Of a DNA stretch of 64,000 bases, positions 42,852 through 51,570 are shown one piece after another; the first letter of the stretch is position 1, and each line of letters starts with the position of its first letter. This DNA comes from Streptomyces sp. V4I2 (GTDB lineage Bacteria; Actinomycetota; Actinomycetes; Streptomycetales; Streptomycetaceae): NCBI RefSeq assembly GCF_030817655.1, contig NZ_JAUSZM010000003.1:8990001-9054000 (forward strand), given 5' to 3'. The translations under genes were made by a program, and so were the position numbers. Under the pieces are notes generated by a model, which searched no databases, had not been told where the DNA came from, and worked only from the letters and a program-made list of their open reading frames with translations.

Positions 42852-43994
42852 ATGGACTCCGTCAGCACACCGGCTTCCCGTGCCAGGCGCATTCTCATCG
42901 TGGCCCAGCTGGACGGCTACGCCAACAGCGTCAAACCTCTGGCCATCGAGCGCTTCCTGCGGGAACGCGGCCATGACGTGCGCCTGGTGGACACCAGCTG
43001 TCTGGCCAGGGCCTCCAGCGAGCCGGGGTCTCTGGGCCGGCTGCTGCCGGGCTCCGCGCGGCCCGCACGGCTCACGCTCTACGTGAACGACGTCGCCTCC
43101 AAGGTCCTCACCCGCCGGTGGACCTTCGGGCGACGTCATGTGTCGTACTACGTGTTGCTGGCCGATCACCGTCTCAGGCGCCGCATCCTCGCGGACGAAC
43201 TGGACCTCGACGAGTACGACCTCGTCATCTGCGAGACGCCCTACGACGCCGGGGTCCTGACGACCGGTACCTCGGCACGGACCTTCTACGACTGCCCCAA
43301 CCCCTGGGCCGACGAGGTGTTCCACGAACACCGGCTCACGGACCGTCAGCATCGGAGGTTCCGCCGCTGGGAGACGCGCTTCCTGGAGGAGATGGACCAC
43401 CTGTCGTTCTCCTGGGAGTCCTACGGACGGTACGCCAGGGAGCACTACGGGCTGAGCGGACGCAACTACGTCCAGCTCAACTGGGGATGCACCCCGTCGG
43501 CGGAGCGGGCCAGGTTCGCCGATCCGCCGCGTGTGGCCTATCTCGGTTCGCTCAGCTCGCAGTTCATCGACCTCGGGCTGCTGGCCAGGCTCAGTCGGCG
43601 ATACCCGCACGTCGATGTCTACGGAGGACCGCCGCCCGATCCGGCGCTGGGACTCAACTATCGTGGCTACGCCTCGTCCGAAGTCCTGCGGCAGTACCAG
43701 TTCGGACTCATCACCTGCACCCGTGATCTGCTCCGCCGGGAAGGCTTCTCGGCCAAGCACCTGCATTACCTGGCGTACGGTCTTCCCGTTCTCGTGCCCC
43801 ACTGGCGGCGCCACCTCGACCTGCTGCGCGGATCTGTGCCCTACACCGAGGAGTCGTTCGCGTCGATCATTGACCACCTCAGCGACGGGGCGCGGTGGGA
43901 ACGGGCCGCCGACGAGGCGCACGAGCAGGCACGACGGCTGGACTGGAACCGGACCCTCCAGCCGCTGGAGATGCTGCTCGAGGAACGGCCGTAG
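42852..43994 (+). CDS. GT-B fold glycosyltransferase
   Basis: Cytoplasmic glycosyltransferase of 380 residues. The N-terminal Rossmann segment ILIVAQLDGYANSVKPLAIERFLRERGHDV and the C-terminal segment RVAYLGSLSSQFIDLGLL ... VDVYGGPPPDP are typical of GT-B enzymes; the donor domain ends with KHLHYLAYGLPVLVPHW. It does not show the usual GT4 EX7E motif, so the CAZy family is unclear. ATG with AAGGAGGAGG upstream, 15 bp after the flippase. Its last 116 bp overlap convergently with the polymerase gene. Confidence 0.85.
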   Translation: MDSVSTPASRARRILIVAQLDGYANSVKPLAIERFLRERGHDVRLVDTSCLARASSEPGSLGRLLPGSARPARLTLYVNDVASKVLTRRWTFGRRHVSYYVLLADHRLRRRILADELDLDEYDLVICETPYDAGVLTTGTSARTFYDCPNPWADEVFHEHRLTDRQHRRFRRWETRFLEEMDHLSFSWESYGRYAREHYGLSGRNYVQLNWGCTPSAERARFADPPRVAYLGSLSSQFIDLGLLARLSRRYPHVDVYGGPPPDPALGLNYRGYASSEVLRQYQFGLITCTRDLLRREGFSAKHLHYLAYGLPVLVPHWRRHLDLLRGSVPYTEESFASIIDHLSDGARWERAADEAHEQARRLDWNRTLQPLEMLLEERP

Positions 43995-45285
43995 GCACGA
44001 GTACGGCGGCGACGAGCGCGAAGGTCAACGAGTTGCTGATGCCGAACGACCAGGGGCGCTCCAGAACCGAGGCGAGCAGCACCGGCAGCAGCACGCTCGC
44101 GGCGGCCGGGAAGCCCCGGACACCGCCTTTGACCAGTATGTGCATCAGGAGCAGCAGGAAGAGGGCGAGGCCGATGATCCCGCCCCCGTACAGCACGTCG
44201 ATCCACTGGTTGTGAAGGGACGGCGAGACGGCGGCGGGAATCTCACCGATCTGATATTTGGCGGACCACGCCTTGCCACCGAATCCGACGAGCGGTGACG
44301 CGCTCAGTTCGTCCCTGGCCATGTCCCAGATGGCGGCGCGGTCCGCGAGACGCTCGGCGTTCGCGTGGTGGAACGGTGTGGCGAGGCCGATGACGCCTGC
44401 CGCAATCAGGACCGGCACGGTCAGCAGGACGCGCCCGGGCGAGCTGCGTGCCCTGTCCACGGCCGCCTCGTCGGGGAGTTTCGGGCGGAGCAGCATCAAC
44501 AAGGCCACGGTCGCGACAGCGGTGACATCGGCCAGCACACTGCCGGTGGCGACGGCCAGGAAGGCCACGTAGAACACGAGAACGATTCGTATGCGTCCGC
44601 GCAGCCCCAACCAGAGGAAGGGAAGGCCGAGGACCAGCAGCAGGGCGAAGATGTTCTCGTTGGTGAAGACGCCCGCGTAGTGGACCCCCAGCATGCCGCA
44701 CGGGTTGTCGGTGCGGCACTCCCGCAGGACGGTGGTCGGCTCGACGAGCGCCTCGATCCCACCCAGGACAGTGAACAACAGGACGACGCCCGCCGCGCCC
44801 AGGAACGCCGAACGGCCCGGGCGGGCGACGGCCGCGGCGAGCAATGCCGCCAGCAGGACGAGCTGTCGCGGTACGAGGAGCTGCTGTCCGTGCAGACCGT
44901 CGGAGAGGGCGAACAGCACGGCTATCGCGGCGGCGAGGAGCGGCAGGGCGTTGATCCGTGCCCGGGCGATCAGCAGCCGGTACAGAAGGAAGAGGACGCA
45001 GCCCGCGAGCAGGACGCCGTTGGTGACTGTTCCGATCTGGTTCACCCACTGTGGGAACCCGATCTCTACTTCGCGCAACGCGTCGATCCGCACCCGACTG
45101 CCCGTATGGAGCACGTACGCGGTCGTCGGCACATTGGCCAGCACACCGATCAGGAAGACCATGGTCGAGGTGAGGTTCCAGTCCCTGAAGGTGCGGGCGC
45201 GCCGCAGCGCCAACGTCGCGGGGACCAGCGACAGCAGGGCCATGATGCCGATGATCAGCGTCATGCGGTTCGGATCCTGCGTCAT
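43879..45285 (-). CDS. O-antigen ligase/Wzy-like polymerase
   Basis: Integral membrane protein of 468 residues with about 11-12 helices. The Wzy_C/O-antigen-ligase segment includes GVFTNENIFALLLVLGLPFL and the periplasmic loop DELSASPLVGFGGKAWSAKY ending near SPSLHNQWIDVLYGGGIIG, with the conserved His-Asn pair. It would polymerise or ligate flipped repeat units. The C-terminal tail (about 445-468) is Pro/Ala/Arg-rich and lies in the 116-bp overlap with the convergent glycosyltransferase, so either tail could be non-essential. It starts 7 bp after the Wzz/BY-kinase-like gene on the same strand. Confidence 0.86.
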   Translation of the reverse strand: MTQDPNRMTLIIGIMALLSLVPATLALRRARTFRDWNLTSTMVFLIGVLANVPTTAYVLHTGSRVRIDALREVEIGFPQWVNQIGTVTNGVLLAGCVLFLLYRLLIARARINALPLLAAAIAVLFALSDGLHGQQLLVPRQLVLLAALLAAAVARPGRSAFLGAAGVVLLFTVLGGIEALVEPTTVLRECRTDNPCGMLGVHYAGVFTNENIFALLLVLGLPFLWLGLRGRIRIVLVFYVAFLAVATGSVLADVTAVATVALLMLLRPKLPDEAAVDRARSSPGRVLLTVPVLIAAGVIGLATPFHHANAERLADRAAIWDMARDELSASPLVGFGGKAWSAKYQIGEIPAAVSPSLHNQWIDVLYGGGIIGLALFLLLLMHILVKGGVRGFPAAASVLLPVLLASVLERPWSFGISNSLTFALVAAVLVPTAVPRAASPAAGGSGSSPAVVPARAPRRRPVPTAPRR

Positions 45286-45292
45286 CCGGTAC

Positions 45293-46723
45293 TCACCCCG
45301 CCTGTTCGTGCTGCCGGCCGGGTGCGGCGGCCCTGGCCTTTACCGGCGAGGACGCGGGCCCGTCGACCGGCAGGACGCCGTCCGGGGGCTCCGAGTCCCG
45401 GGGCTGCTTCCAGTGCGCGAGCCCTTTGGGGCGCGTCCCGGTGAGGACGGCACCGAGCACTCGCGCGCGGACCGCCGAGAGGGTGTCCAGGGCGCGGAGC
45501 GCGTCCTCGCGGTGGGTCTTGGCGGTCCGGGCCACGAACAGCACGCCCTCCGCGGCGGCGGCGAGCGTTGCACCGTCGGCGAACGACAGCAGTGGCGGAC
45601 TGTCCACGACCACGAGATCCGCGTCGGCCTCCAGGGCGCGCATCAGCTGCACCATGTCCGGTCCGGACAGGAGTGTGTTCGGATCCGCCGGGACGGGACC
45701 GCTCGGCAGCACGCGTATCCGCCCGTCCTCCCAGCTCTCCAGGGCGGTGTAGAGCGGTGTACCGCCCCTGAGGACACCGGTGAGTCCGGGGGTGCCGCGT
45801 AGGCCCAGTTCCGCCGTCAGGCGCGGCCGGCGCAGATCGGCCTCCAGGAGAATCACCCGCCTGCCGGTGCGGGCGACGGCGGTTGCCAGATCGACCGCGG
45901 TACGGGTTCTGCCCTCGGCGCGCAGAGCACTGGTGATCAGCAACGAGCCGGGGATGCCGTCACCGGCGGCGAACCCGAGACGGGTGCGCAGCTGACTCAG
46001 CGCCTCCTCCCGCCGCGAGGTGCCGGCCCGCGGCCCGTTGGGCGGGTGGCGCCGGACGGGCGGGGGAACGACACCCAGCGTGGTCAGGCCCAGGTGGGCG
46101 CCGATGTCGTCCGACGAGCGAAGGGTGGTGTCCAGGGAGTGCCGCAGGAGCGCGCCTCCGACACCCAGGACGACTCCGGCGAACAGGCCGATGGCCGTGT
46201 TCACCGCCGGGCGTGGGCTGGTCGGCGTTGACGGCGGCTGGGATCCTCCGACCACGTCGGCCTTGACGAGCGGTGACGCCGCGGTCGGTGAGCCTTCGAC
46301 GGTCGAGATGTACGTCGTGAACTGACGCGCGGTCTCGTCAGCAATCGCCTGGGCCCGGGTGGCCGACCCATCGGTCACCCGGATGTCGACCAGCGTGGTG
46401 TCGAGCGGTGCATGGGCGCTGATCTTCTCCGAGAGGTGTCCGGGCGTCGTATGCAGGCCGAGACGGGAGATGACCCCGTCGAGGACCGCCGGGGTGGTCA
46501 CGATGTGTGTGTAGGACTTGACCCGCTGCTGCGTGAACAGACTTCCCTGATAGGCGTCGGCGCTGGCCTCGTCGCGGGTGCTGACGAACAGCTGGGCCGT
46601 CGCCGTGTAGGTGCGCGGCATCAGGGCGGTCGCGGCTGCGGCCCCTGCCAGTCCGAGCAGTACGCACACGACGACGAACTGCCACCGGCGGCGCACCGCG
46701 GTCATCAGGTCGTGGAAATCCAT
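45293..46723 (-). CDS. Wzz/BY-kinase-like chain-length protein with degenerate P-loop
   Basis: Polysaccharide co-polymerase of 476 residues. Wzz domain: helix at about 15-35 (WQFVVVCVLLGLAGAAAATAL), YTATAQLFVST, second helix at about 190-210. The cytoplasmic BY-kinase domain follows, but Walker A, normally GEGKS/T, reads AEGRTRTA with Arg for Lys; Walker A' is LLEADLRRPRL (Glu for the first Asp) and Walker B is LVVVDSPPLLS. No Tyr cluster is present at the C-terminus. Kinase activity is therefore doubtful; chain-length control is likely retained. ATG at 46723 with GGAAG upstream. Confidence 0.88.
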   Translation of the reverse strand: MDFHDLMTAVRRRWQFVVVCVLLGLAGAAAATALMPRTYTATAQLFVSTRDEASADAYQGSLFTQQRVKSYTHIVTTPAVLDGVISRLGLHTTPGHLSEKISAHAPLDTTLVDIRVTDGSATRAQAIADETARQFTTYISTVEGSPTAASPLVKADVVGGSQPPSTPTSPRPAVNTAIGLFAGVVLGVGGALLRHSLDTTLRSSDDIGAHLGLTTLGVVPPPVRRHPPNGPRAGTSRREEALSQLRTRLGFAAGDGIPGSLLITSALRAEGRTRTAVDLATAVARTGRRVILLEADLRRPRLTAELGLRGTPGLTGVLRGGTPLYTALESWEDGRIRVLPSGPVPADPNTLLSGPDMVQLMRALEADADLVVVDSPPLLSFADGATLAAAAEGVLFVARTAKTHREDALRALDTLSAVRARVLGAVLTGTRPKGLAHWKQPRDSEPPDGVLPVDGPASSPVKARAAAPGRQHEQAG

Positions 46724-46790
46724 GGGGCTTCCCTTCGTCCGGGCTGGTCCGGGTGCTCTTGACGTCATCCGACCGAGGGCGCAATATGAA

Positions 46791-46809
46791 TTTACGTTGT
46801 AAACGTACG
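46791..46809 (+). promoter_or_regulatory. Shared AT-rich motif B
   Basis: TTTACG-TT-GTAAACGTACG followed by GTATCAGCA, between the divergent Wzz-like (start 46723) and glycosyltransferase (start 46837) genes. Most similar to motif C, including the downstream GTATC. Confidence 0.75.
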
Positions 46810-46836
46810 GTATCAGCATACAGGTGGACATGGAAT

Positions 46837-47901
46837 ATGGCTCATCATCTGGATCGCTGTGTGGTCACGCCCTACGGCCGGGGAGCCGGAAGCTCCCGGG
46901 TCCGCGTGTTCGGGTGGCTGGACCGCATCGGCGCGGAGTTCACCGTGGGCAGCTATCTGTCGCTGTCCGACGCCTCCGCCGGCCGACTCGTGCGTCACCC
47001 GGTGTCCCTGGCCCGCGCGGAACTGAGACTGGGCGCCATCGCCGGTGCCCGCCCCGGACGGCTGCTGCTGCACCGGGAGGCCTCCCCGCTCAGCCGCGGC
47101 TGGTGGGAGCGGCGGCTGCTGCGGAGTGCAGAATTCGCCGTGTACGACTTCGACGACGCTCTGCAGTGGGACCTGGGCGAGGGTGGTCTCGTCCGCAGAC
47201 TGGCGCCCAAGGCGGGCAAGGTGCACGTGGCCGTGCGCCACGCGGACCGGGTCATCGCGGGCAACGCTGTACTGGCGGACTGGGCCTCTCAGTACCATCA
47301 CGACGTCGTGGTGATCCCGAGCTGCGTGGCCCTGGAGGACTACGAGCCCAAGACCTCGTACGCGCTGTGCGACCCGCCACGGCTCGGCTGGATCGGCTCG
47401 CCGCACAACGAGGCGTACCTCCGGCTGATCGGCACGGCGCTCACGGAGGTGCACCGGCGCACCGGCGCGCGGCTGACGCTCGTCGGCACCACCACCCCGT
47501 CCCTCGGCGGCCTGGAGTCGTTCATCGACCGGGTCGCCTGGAGCCCCGAGACCCAGCGGACGGCACTGGCCACCATGGACATCGGACTGATGCCGCTGCC
47601 GGTGACCGCCTACAGCCTCGGCAAGTGCGGTTACAAACTCCTCCAGTACGCCGCCGCCGGGCTGCCCGCCGTGGCAGAACCGCTGGGCGTCAACGCCGAC
47701 CTGCTGTCCCAGTTCGGCATGCCGGCGGTGCGCACCCAGGACGAGTGGACGAGTGCGATCCTCGGCCTGATCGAGGACGCTGCCGCCACCCGGGAGCGGC
47801 TCGGACGCGCTGCCCGGGAGATCACTGCCCGGCGGTACTCGTACGACGCGTGGCTGTCCCGGTGGACGGGGGCCCTGGAACTGGGACCGGTGTCCCGATG
47901 A
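46837..47901 (+). CDS. GT-B (GT4-like) glycosyltransferase
   Basis: Glycosyltransferase of 354 residues starting MAHHLDRCVVTPYGRGAGSS. The N-terminal acceptor domain includes LLLHREASPLSRGW and YDFDDALQW; the donor domain begins PPRLGWIGSPHNEAYL and contains GLMPLPVTAYSLGKCGYKLLQYAAAGLPAVAEPLG, where the usual EX7E second Glu is replaced by Gln in KLLQYAAAG. The start lies 27 bp past motif B. It overlaps the next gene by ATGA. Confidence 0.88.
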   Translation: MAHHLDRCVVTPYGRGAGSSRVRVFGWLDRIGAEFTVGSYLSLSDASAGRLVRHPVSLARAELRLGAIAGARPGRLLLHREASPLSRGWWERRLLRSAEFAVYDFDDALQWDLGEGGLVRRLAPKAGKVHVAVRHADRVIAGNAVLADWASQYHHDVVVIPSCVALEDYEPKTSYALCDPPRLGWIGSPHNEAYLRLIGTALTEVHRRTGARLTLVGTTTPSLGGLESFIDRVAWSPETQRTALATMDIGLMPLPVTAYSLGKCGYKLLQYAAAGLPAVAEPLGVNADLLSQFGMPAVRTQDEWTSAILGLIEDAAATRERLGRAAREITARRYSYDAWLSRWTGALELGPVSR

Positions 47902-48863
47902 CTACGGCACCGCGGACCGTCCCGGCCGCCGACGTCGTGGTCGTGAACTGGAACGCCGGTCGGCACCTGGGGGAGTGCCTGCGCTCCATCGTCCGGGCCG
48001 ATCGGTCGCAGCTTCGGGTGGCGCGCATCGTCGTCGTGGACAACGCCTCCACCGACTCCTCCCTCCACGGGCTGGACACGGCCGACATCCCGCTCGAGGT
48101 GGTGTGCAACTCCCGCAACCGCGGCTTCGCCGCCGCCTGCAACCAGGGCGCCGCGTGCGGCGACAGCGACCTGCTGCTCTTCCTCAACCCGGACACGGAG
48201 CTCTACCCCGACACCCTGGAGGCCCTCGGCCCGTTCCTGCTGACACCCCCTGCGGAGAACATCGGGATCTTCGGAGGGCTCATGCTCGACGAGTACGGGA
48301 ATCGGCAGGTCTCGTGCTCGAGATTTCCCACCCTGCGTGTCTATCTCGGCAAGATGACCGGGCTCGACCGCGTAGCGCCCGCCTTCTTCCCCTCACATCA
48401 CATCCGGCCACAGGACTTGACCGGGTCGGGCCCCGTGGACCAGGTCATCGGAGCGTTCTTCCTGGTACGCCGACAACTGTTCACCGAGTTGGACGGCTTC
48501 GATGAGCGCTACTTCCTGTATCTCGAAGACGTCGACTTCGCCCTGCGTGCGCGCCGCGCCGGTTGGCTCTCCTATTACATGGAGCAGGTACGGGTCCGTC
48601 ACGCCGGACAGGTGAGTTCCTCGCAATTGGGGCCCTGGCGGCACTACCTGCTGCTGCGCAGCCGCAGCACGTATGCCTTCCGCCACTGGACGAGGCCTCG
48701 GGCGTGGACGCTGATGGCACTGACCCTGTTCCTGGAACCGGCCGTGCGGCTGGCGGCGGCGGCGCTGCGGGGGCGGTGGGTGGAACTGCGGGCCACGGTG
48801 CCCGTCTACTGGCAGTTCCTGCGCTGGCTATGCGGCAGCCCCCAGCAGTGTCAGTACGACTAG
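47898..48863 (+). CDS. Family 2 glycosyltransferase, rhamnosyltransferase-like
   Basis: GT-A inverting glycosyltransferase of 321 residues. Features are VVVVNWNAGRHLGECLRSI at the N-terminus, VVDNASTDSS, SRNRGFAAACNQG, the metal-site region LFLNPDTEL and DERYFLYLEDVDFALRARRAG, a pattern shared with WbbL-type rhamnosyltransferases. A hydrophobic C-terminal patch may attach it to the membrane. Coupled to the upstream glycosyltransferase by an ATGA overlap; convergent with the 2OG oxygenase (4-bp overlap). Confidence 0.92.
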   Translation: MTTAPRTVPAADVVVVNWNAGRHLGECLRSIVRADRSQLRVARIVVVDNASTDSSLHGLDTADIPLEVVCNSRNRGFAAACNQGAACGDSDLLLFLNPDTELYPDTLEALGPFLLTPPAENIGIFGGLMLDEYGNRQVSCSRFPTLRVYLGKMTGLDRVAPAFFPSHHIRPQDLTGSGPVDQVIGAFFLVRRQLFTELDGFDERYFLYLEDVDFALRARRAGWLSYYMEQVRVRHAGQVSSSQLGPWRHYLLLRSRSTYAFRHWTRPRAWTLMALTLFLEPAVRLAAAALRGRWVELRATVPVYWQFLRWLCGSPQQCQYD

Positions 48864-49687
48864 CGATCAACACGGCTGGCGGAGCGCGCTCGTCGCCTGG
48901 CGTGTCTCGCGGCGTCCAGCAGGACCGGCGGAGTCATGCGCTCCACCGCCCTGCGGGTGCGGCCCCCGCGTTCTCCGGGTCGCCTCTGGTACAGGGTGCT
49001 GTGCGCAGAACTGCGTTCTTCTGCCGGGCGGCCGTTCGTGTAGTAGTAGAGCGCGAGCGAGCGCCGGGTCCGGTCGGGCGGACATGTCAGCGGTTCCGGA
49101 TGCCCGTGATAGGCGAAATCCGTGGTCGCGAAGACAACAAAGCGGTTGAACGCGGGAAGAAGGTTCTTGACTGCGTGTGTCATGTTCCGATCCCACAACT
49201 CCAGTGCTCCGCCGTAGGACTCCTCCCAGTCCCGGTTCAGATAGAGAATGGCGTTCAGGCGGCGATCAAGGCGCAGTCTTTTGTGCCAGTTGAAGTCCGC
49301 GTGTACTTTCAGGAACCCGCCGTGCTCGATCTGATGGAGGCCGCCGCCTTCGAAGTACGGGTCTGGGACGAGGCCGTCGATGTCAGTCAGCTCTTCGAGG
49401 AAGCGGAGGAACGCCGAGGAGTTGAACTGCGCCATCAGATGCCGGGTGAACTCCCCGAAGAGTTCGTCCCCTTCGCTCGCCAGCTTCTTCGACGTCGCCC
49501 TGTCGAACTGGTTCCAGGGGACCTCGCCAGGATCGGGGAACTCTGCCACCACGCGGTCCAGAACCCCTTCGGGCAGGAAGTCGTCCAGAACGACGTGTGG
49601 AAACGGCTCGGCGGTACGGAACCGCTCACGATGCGAGGCGGCGAGGGCTGACAAGGAGTCGCTCGAGAAATAGTACGGCTCGAACAT
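48860..49687 (-). CDS. 2-oxoglutarate/Fe(II) dioxygenase, prolyl-hydroxylase-like
   Basis: Cytoplasmic dioxygenase of 275 residues. Iron ligands are visible as His and Asp in FLKVHADFN and the distal His in AYHGHPEPL; the 2-oxoglutarate-binding Arg is in RTRRSLALYYYT. The fold matches 2OG-Fe(II)_Oxy_3 proteins. The C-terminal 45 residues are strongly basic. Lying alone between glycosyltransferase operons and sharing motif C's intergenic region, it may hydroxylate a sugar, lipid or protein attached to the glycan; this is inference. Confidence 0.88.
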   Translation of the reverse strand: MFEPYYFSSDSLSALAASHRERFRTAEPFPHVVLDDFLPEGVLDRVVAEFPDPGEVPWNQFDRATSKKLASEGDELFGEFTRHLMAQFNSSAFLRFLEELTDIDGLVPDPYFEGGGLHQIEHGGFLKVHADFNWHKRLRLDRRLNAILYLNRDWEESYGGALELWDRNMTHAVKNLLPAFNRFVVFATTDFAYHGHPEPLTCPPDRTRRSLALYYYTNGRPAEERSSAHSTLYQRRPGERGGRTRRAVERMTPPVLLDAARHARRRARSASRVDR

Positions 49688-49816
49688 TGCTCATCCTCAC
49701 GGTCAGCAGGAAGATCACCGTCCTTTCGAACCTACGTCGCGCGCTGCTGACCCGCCACCGGGGCCGCGGTGCCGGAGTGCGTTCGACATTGCCCTCACGA
49801 TCGGCGGCATATTGTG

Positions 49817-49835
49817 TTTACAATGTAAATATACG
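49817..49835 (+). promoter_or_regulatory. Shared AT-rich motif C
   Basis: TTTACA-AT-GTAAATATACG followed by GTATCTGCA, between the divergent 2OG oxygenase (start 49687) and phosphoglycosyltransferase (start 49871) genes, 35 bases from the latter's ATG. TTTACAATGTAAA forms a near-perfect palindrome. Confidence 0.78.
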
Positions 49836-49870
49836 GTATCTGCAAGCCTCTGGATCGAGGAGGGCACCGC

Positions 49871-50563
49871 ATGGACACCACTGACCGCGTCCCCCGGCAG
49901 GCACTGCCCCCAGTGGACATCGTGCGGGTGGCGCTGGGGCGGCGGGCCCTGGACATCGTCGTCGCCTCGACCATGCTGCTTCTGCTGGCTCCGCTGCTCG
50001 GGCTCCTCGTACTACTGGTGAGGGCGACGAGTGGCCCGCCGGTGATTTTCCGGCAGCGACGGATACGGGCAGGCGGGGGCGAGTTCACGCTCTACAAGTT
50101 CCGCACCATGCGGGAGAGCAGCGCGGGTCCCGGCGTCACCGGCGGCTCGGACTCGCGGGTGACGGGCACGGGACGGCTGCTGCGCCGCCTGAGCCTGGAC
50201 GAACTGCCCCAGCTGTGGAACGTGTTGCGCGGGGACATGACGCTGGTCGGCCCGCGTCCCGAGGTCCCCGACCTCGCCCGGCGCTACCCCCCGGAGTACC
50301 GATGGGTGTTCCGGCACTGCCCAGGGCTGACCGGGCCCTGCCAGCTCCGCTCGCACGCGTACACCGCACAGCTTGATGGGCGCCCGGATCCCGAGGGGTA
50401 TTACCTGACGGTGCTCGTACCCGAACGAATGGCGCTGGACGCGCAGTTCCTGAGCCACGCCACAGTGGGGAACGTCGTACGGTTCGTGGCCCGAACCATT
50501 CTGTACGTGCTGACCGCCCCGTGGGACCGAGGCGGTCAGCAGGATCGAGAGGGTGAGGCCTGA
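49871..50563 (+). CDS. Polyprenyl-phosphate sugar-1-phosphate transferase, small monotopic type
   Basis: Phosphoglycosyltransferase of 230 residues that starts repeat-unit assembly by moving a sugar-1-phosphate to undecaprenyl phosphate. One reentrant hydrophobic segment (about 27-52) and the catalytic core with VIFRQRRIRAGGGEFTLYKF, KFRTM, LDELPQLWNVLRGDM and LVGPRPE are all present. It matches the PglC-like core without the N-terminal membrane part of WbaP. ATG with GGAGG upstream. Overlaps the epimerase gene by TGATG. Confidence 0.94.
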   Translation: MDTTDRVPRQALPPVDIVRVALGRRALDIVVASTMLLLLAPLLGLLVLLVRATSGPPVIFRQRRIRAGGGEFTLYKFRTMRESSAGPGVTGGSDSRVTGTGRLLRRLSLDELPQLWNVLRGDMTLVGPRPEVPDLARRYPPEYRWVFRHCPGLTGPCQLRSHAYTAQLDGRPDPEGYYLTVLVPERMALDAQFLSHATVGNVVRFVARTILYVLTAPWDRGGQQDREGEA

Positions 50564-51570
50564 TGCGAGCCCTGGTGACCGGCGCGGCCGGATTCGTCGG
50601 CTCGCACCTGTGCGAGCATCTGGTGTCGTGCGGGGACGAGGTCATCGGCATCGACGCGATGACGGACTTCTACGAGCCCGCGCGCAAGCGGCACAACCTC
50701 GACCGGCTGCTGGGGCATGACCGCTTCACCTTCCGGCAGGGCGACCTTCTGGACCTCCGCCTGGAGCCGCTGTTCGCGGACTCCGACGCCGTCTACCACC
50801 TTGCCGGCCAGCCCGGCGTCCGTGGCTCCTGGGGCGGGGAGTTCGCCGTCTACCTCGAACGCAACGTCCTCGTCACCCAGCGCGTACTGGAGACGGCGCG
50901 GGACACGGGGCTGCGCCGATTGGTCTTCGCGTCCAGCTCGTCGGTCTACGGGGACGCGGAGACGTACCCGACGCCGGAGACCCTCCGCCCGCAGCCGGTC
51001 TCCCCGTACGGCGTCACGAAGCTCGCCGCGGAGCAGCTGTGCGAGACCTACCGCACCGTATTCGGCGTCCCGACGGCCTCCCTGAGGCTCTTCAGTGTCT
51101 ACGGCCCTCGGCAGCGGCCCGACATGGCGTTCTCCCGGTTGGTGGCGGCCGCCTGCACGCATCGCCCCTTCCCGCTTTACGGGGACGGTGGCCAAAGCCG
51201 TGACTTCACGTATGTCGGGGACGTGGTGACAGCCATGCGGGAGACCGCGCTCTCCCCATGGAACGGTGTCGCCAACCTCGGCGGCGGCTGCGAGGTGACG
51301 ATGAACCAGGTCATCGCGCTGCTCGGGGAGTTGACCGCATCGGTGAACGTGGTGTCGGGGCCCGCTCGTCCCGGAGACGCCCGGCGCACGGCGGCCGACA
51401 TCGCCGTGGCACGGGACGCCTTCGGCTACCGGCCCGTCACAGACATCCGTACCGGGCTCGCCGCGATGGTCGCCGCCGAACGCGCATCACACCGAGACGA
51501 GTCGGCGGGCCCGTCCTTCGCTCCGGCCCTCCGCGGGCGCCGAGATCTGCACGGAAGCGAGACGAGATGA
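50563..51570 (+). CDS. NAD-dependent sugar epimerase (extended SDR)
   Basis: Nucleotide-sugar epimerase or dehydratase of 335 residues. The NAD loop VTGAAGFVGSHL is at the N-terminus. Catalytic residues are in FASSSSVYGD and SPYGVTKLAAE (Tyr-x3-Lys), and substrate-side sequence is LRLFSVYGPRQRPDMAF. The sequence is closest to UDP-glucuronate/UDP-glucose 4-epimerases. It sits between the phosphoglycosyltransferase and the broken methyltransferase, with 1-bp and 4-bp overlaps, and likely supplies a precursor sugar. Confidence 0.92.
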   Translation: MRALVTGAAGFVGSHLCEHLVSCGDEVIGIDAMTDFYEPARKRHNLDRLLGHDRFTFRQGDLLDLRLEPLFADSDAVYHLAGQPGVRGSWGGEFAVYLERNVLVTQRVLETARDTGLRRLVFASSSSVYGDAETYPTPETLRPQPVSPYGVTKLAAEQLCETYRTVFGVPTASLRLFSVYGPRQRPDMAFSRLVAAACTHRPFPLYGDGGQSRDFTYVGDVVTAMRETALSPWNGVANLGGGCEVTMNQVIALLGELTASVNVVSGPARPGDARRTAADIAVARDAFGYRPVTDIRTGLAAMVAAERASHRDESAGPSFAPALRGRRDLHGSETR

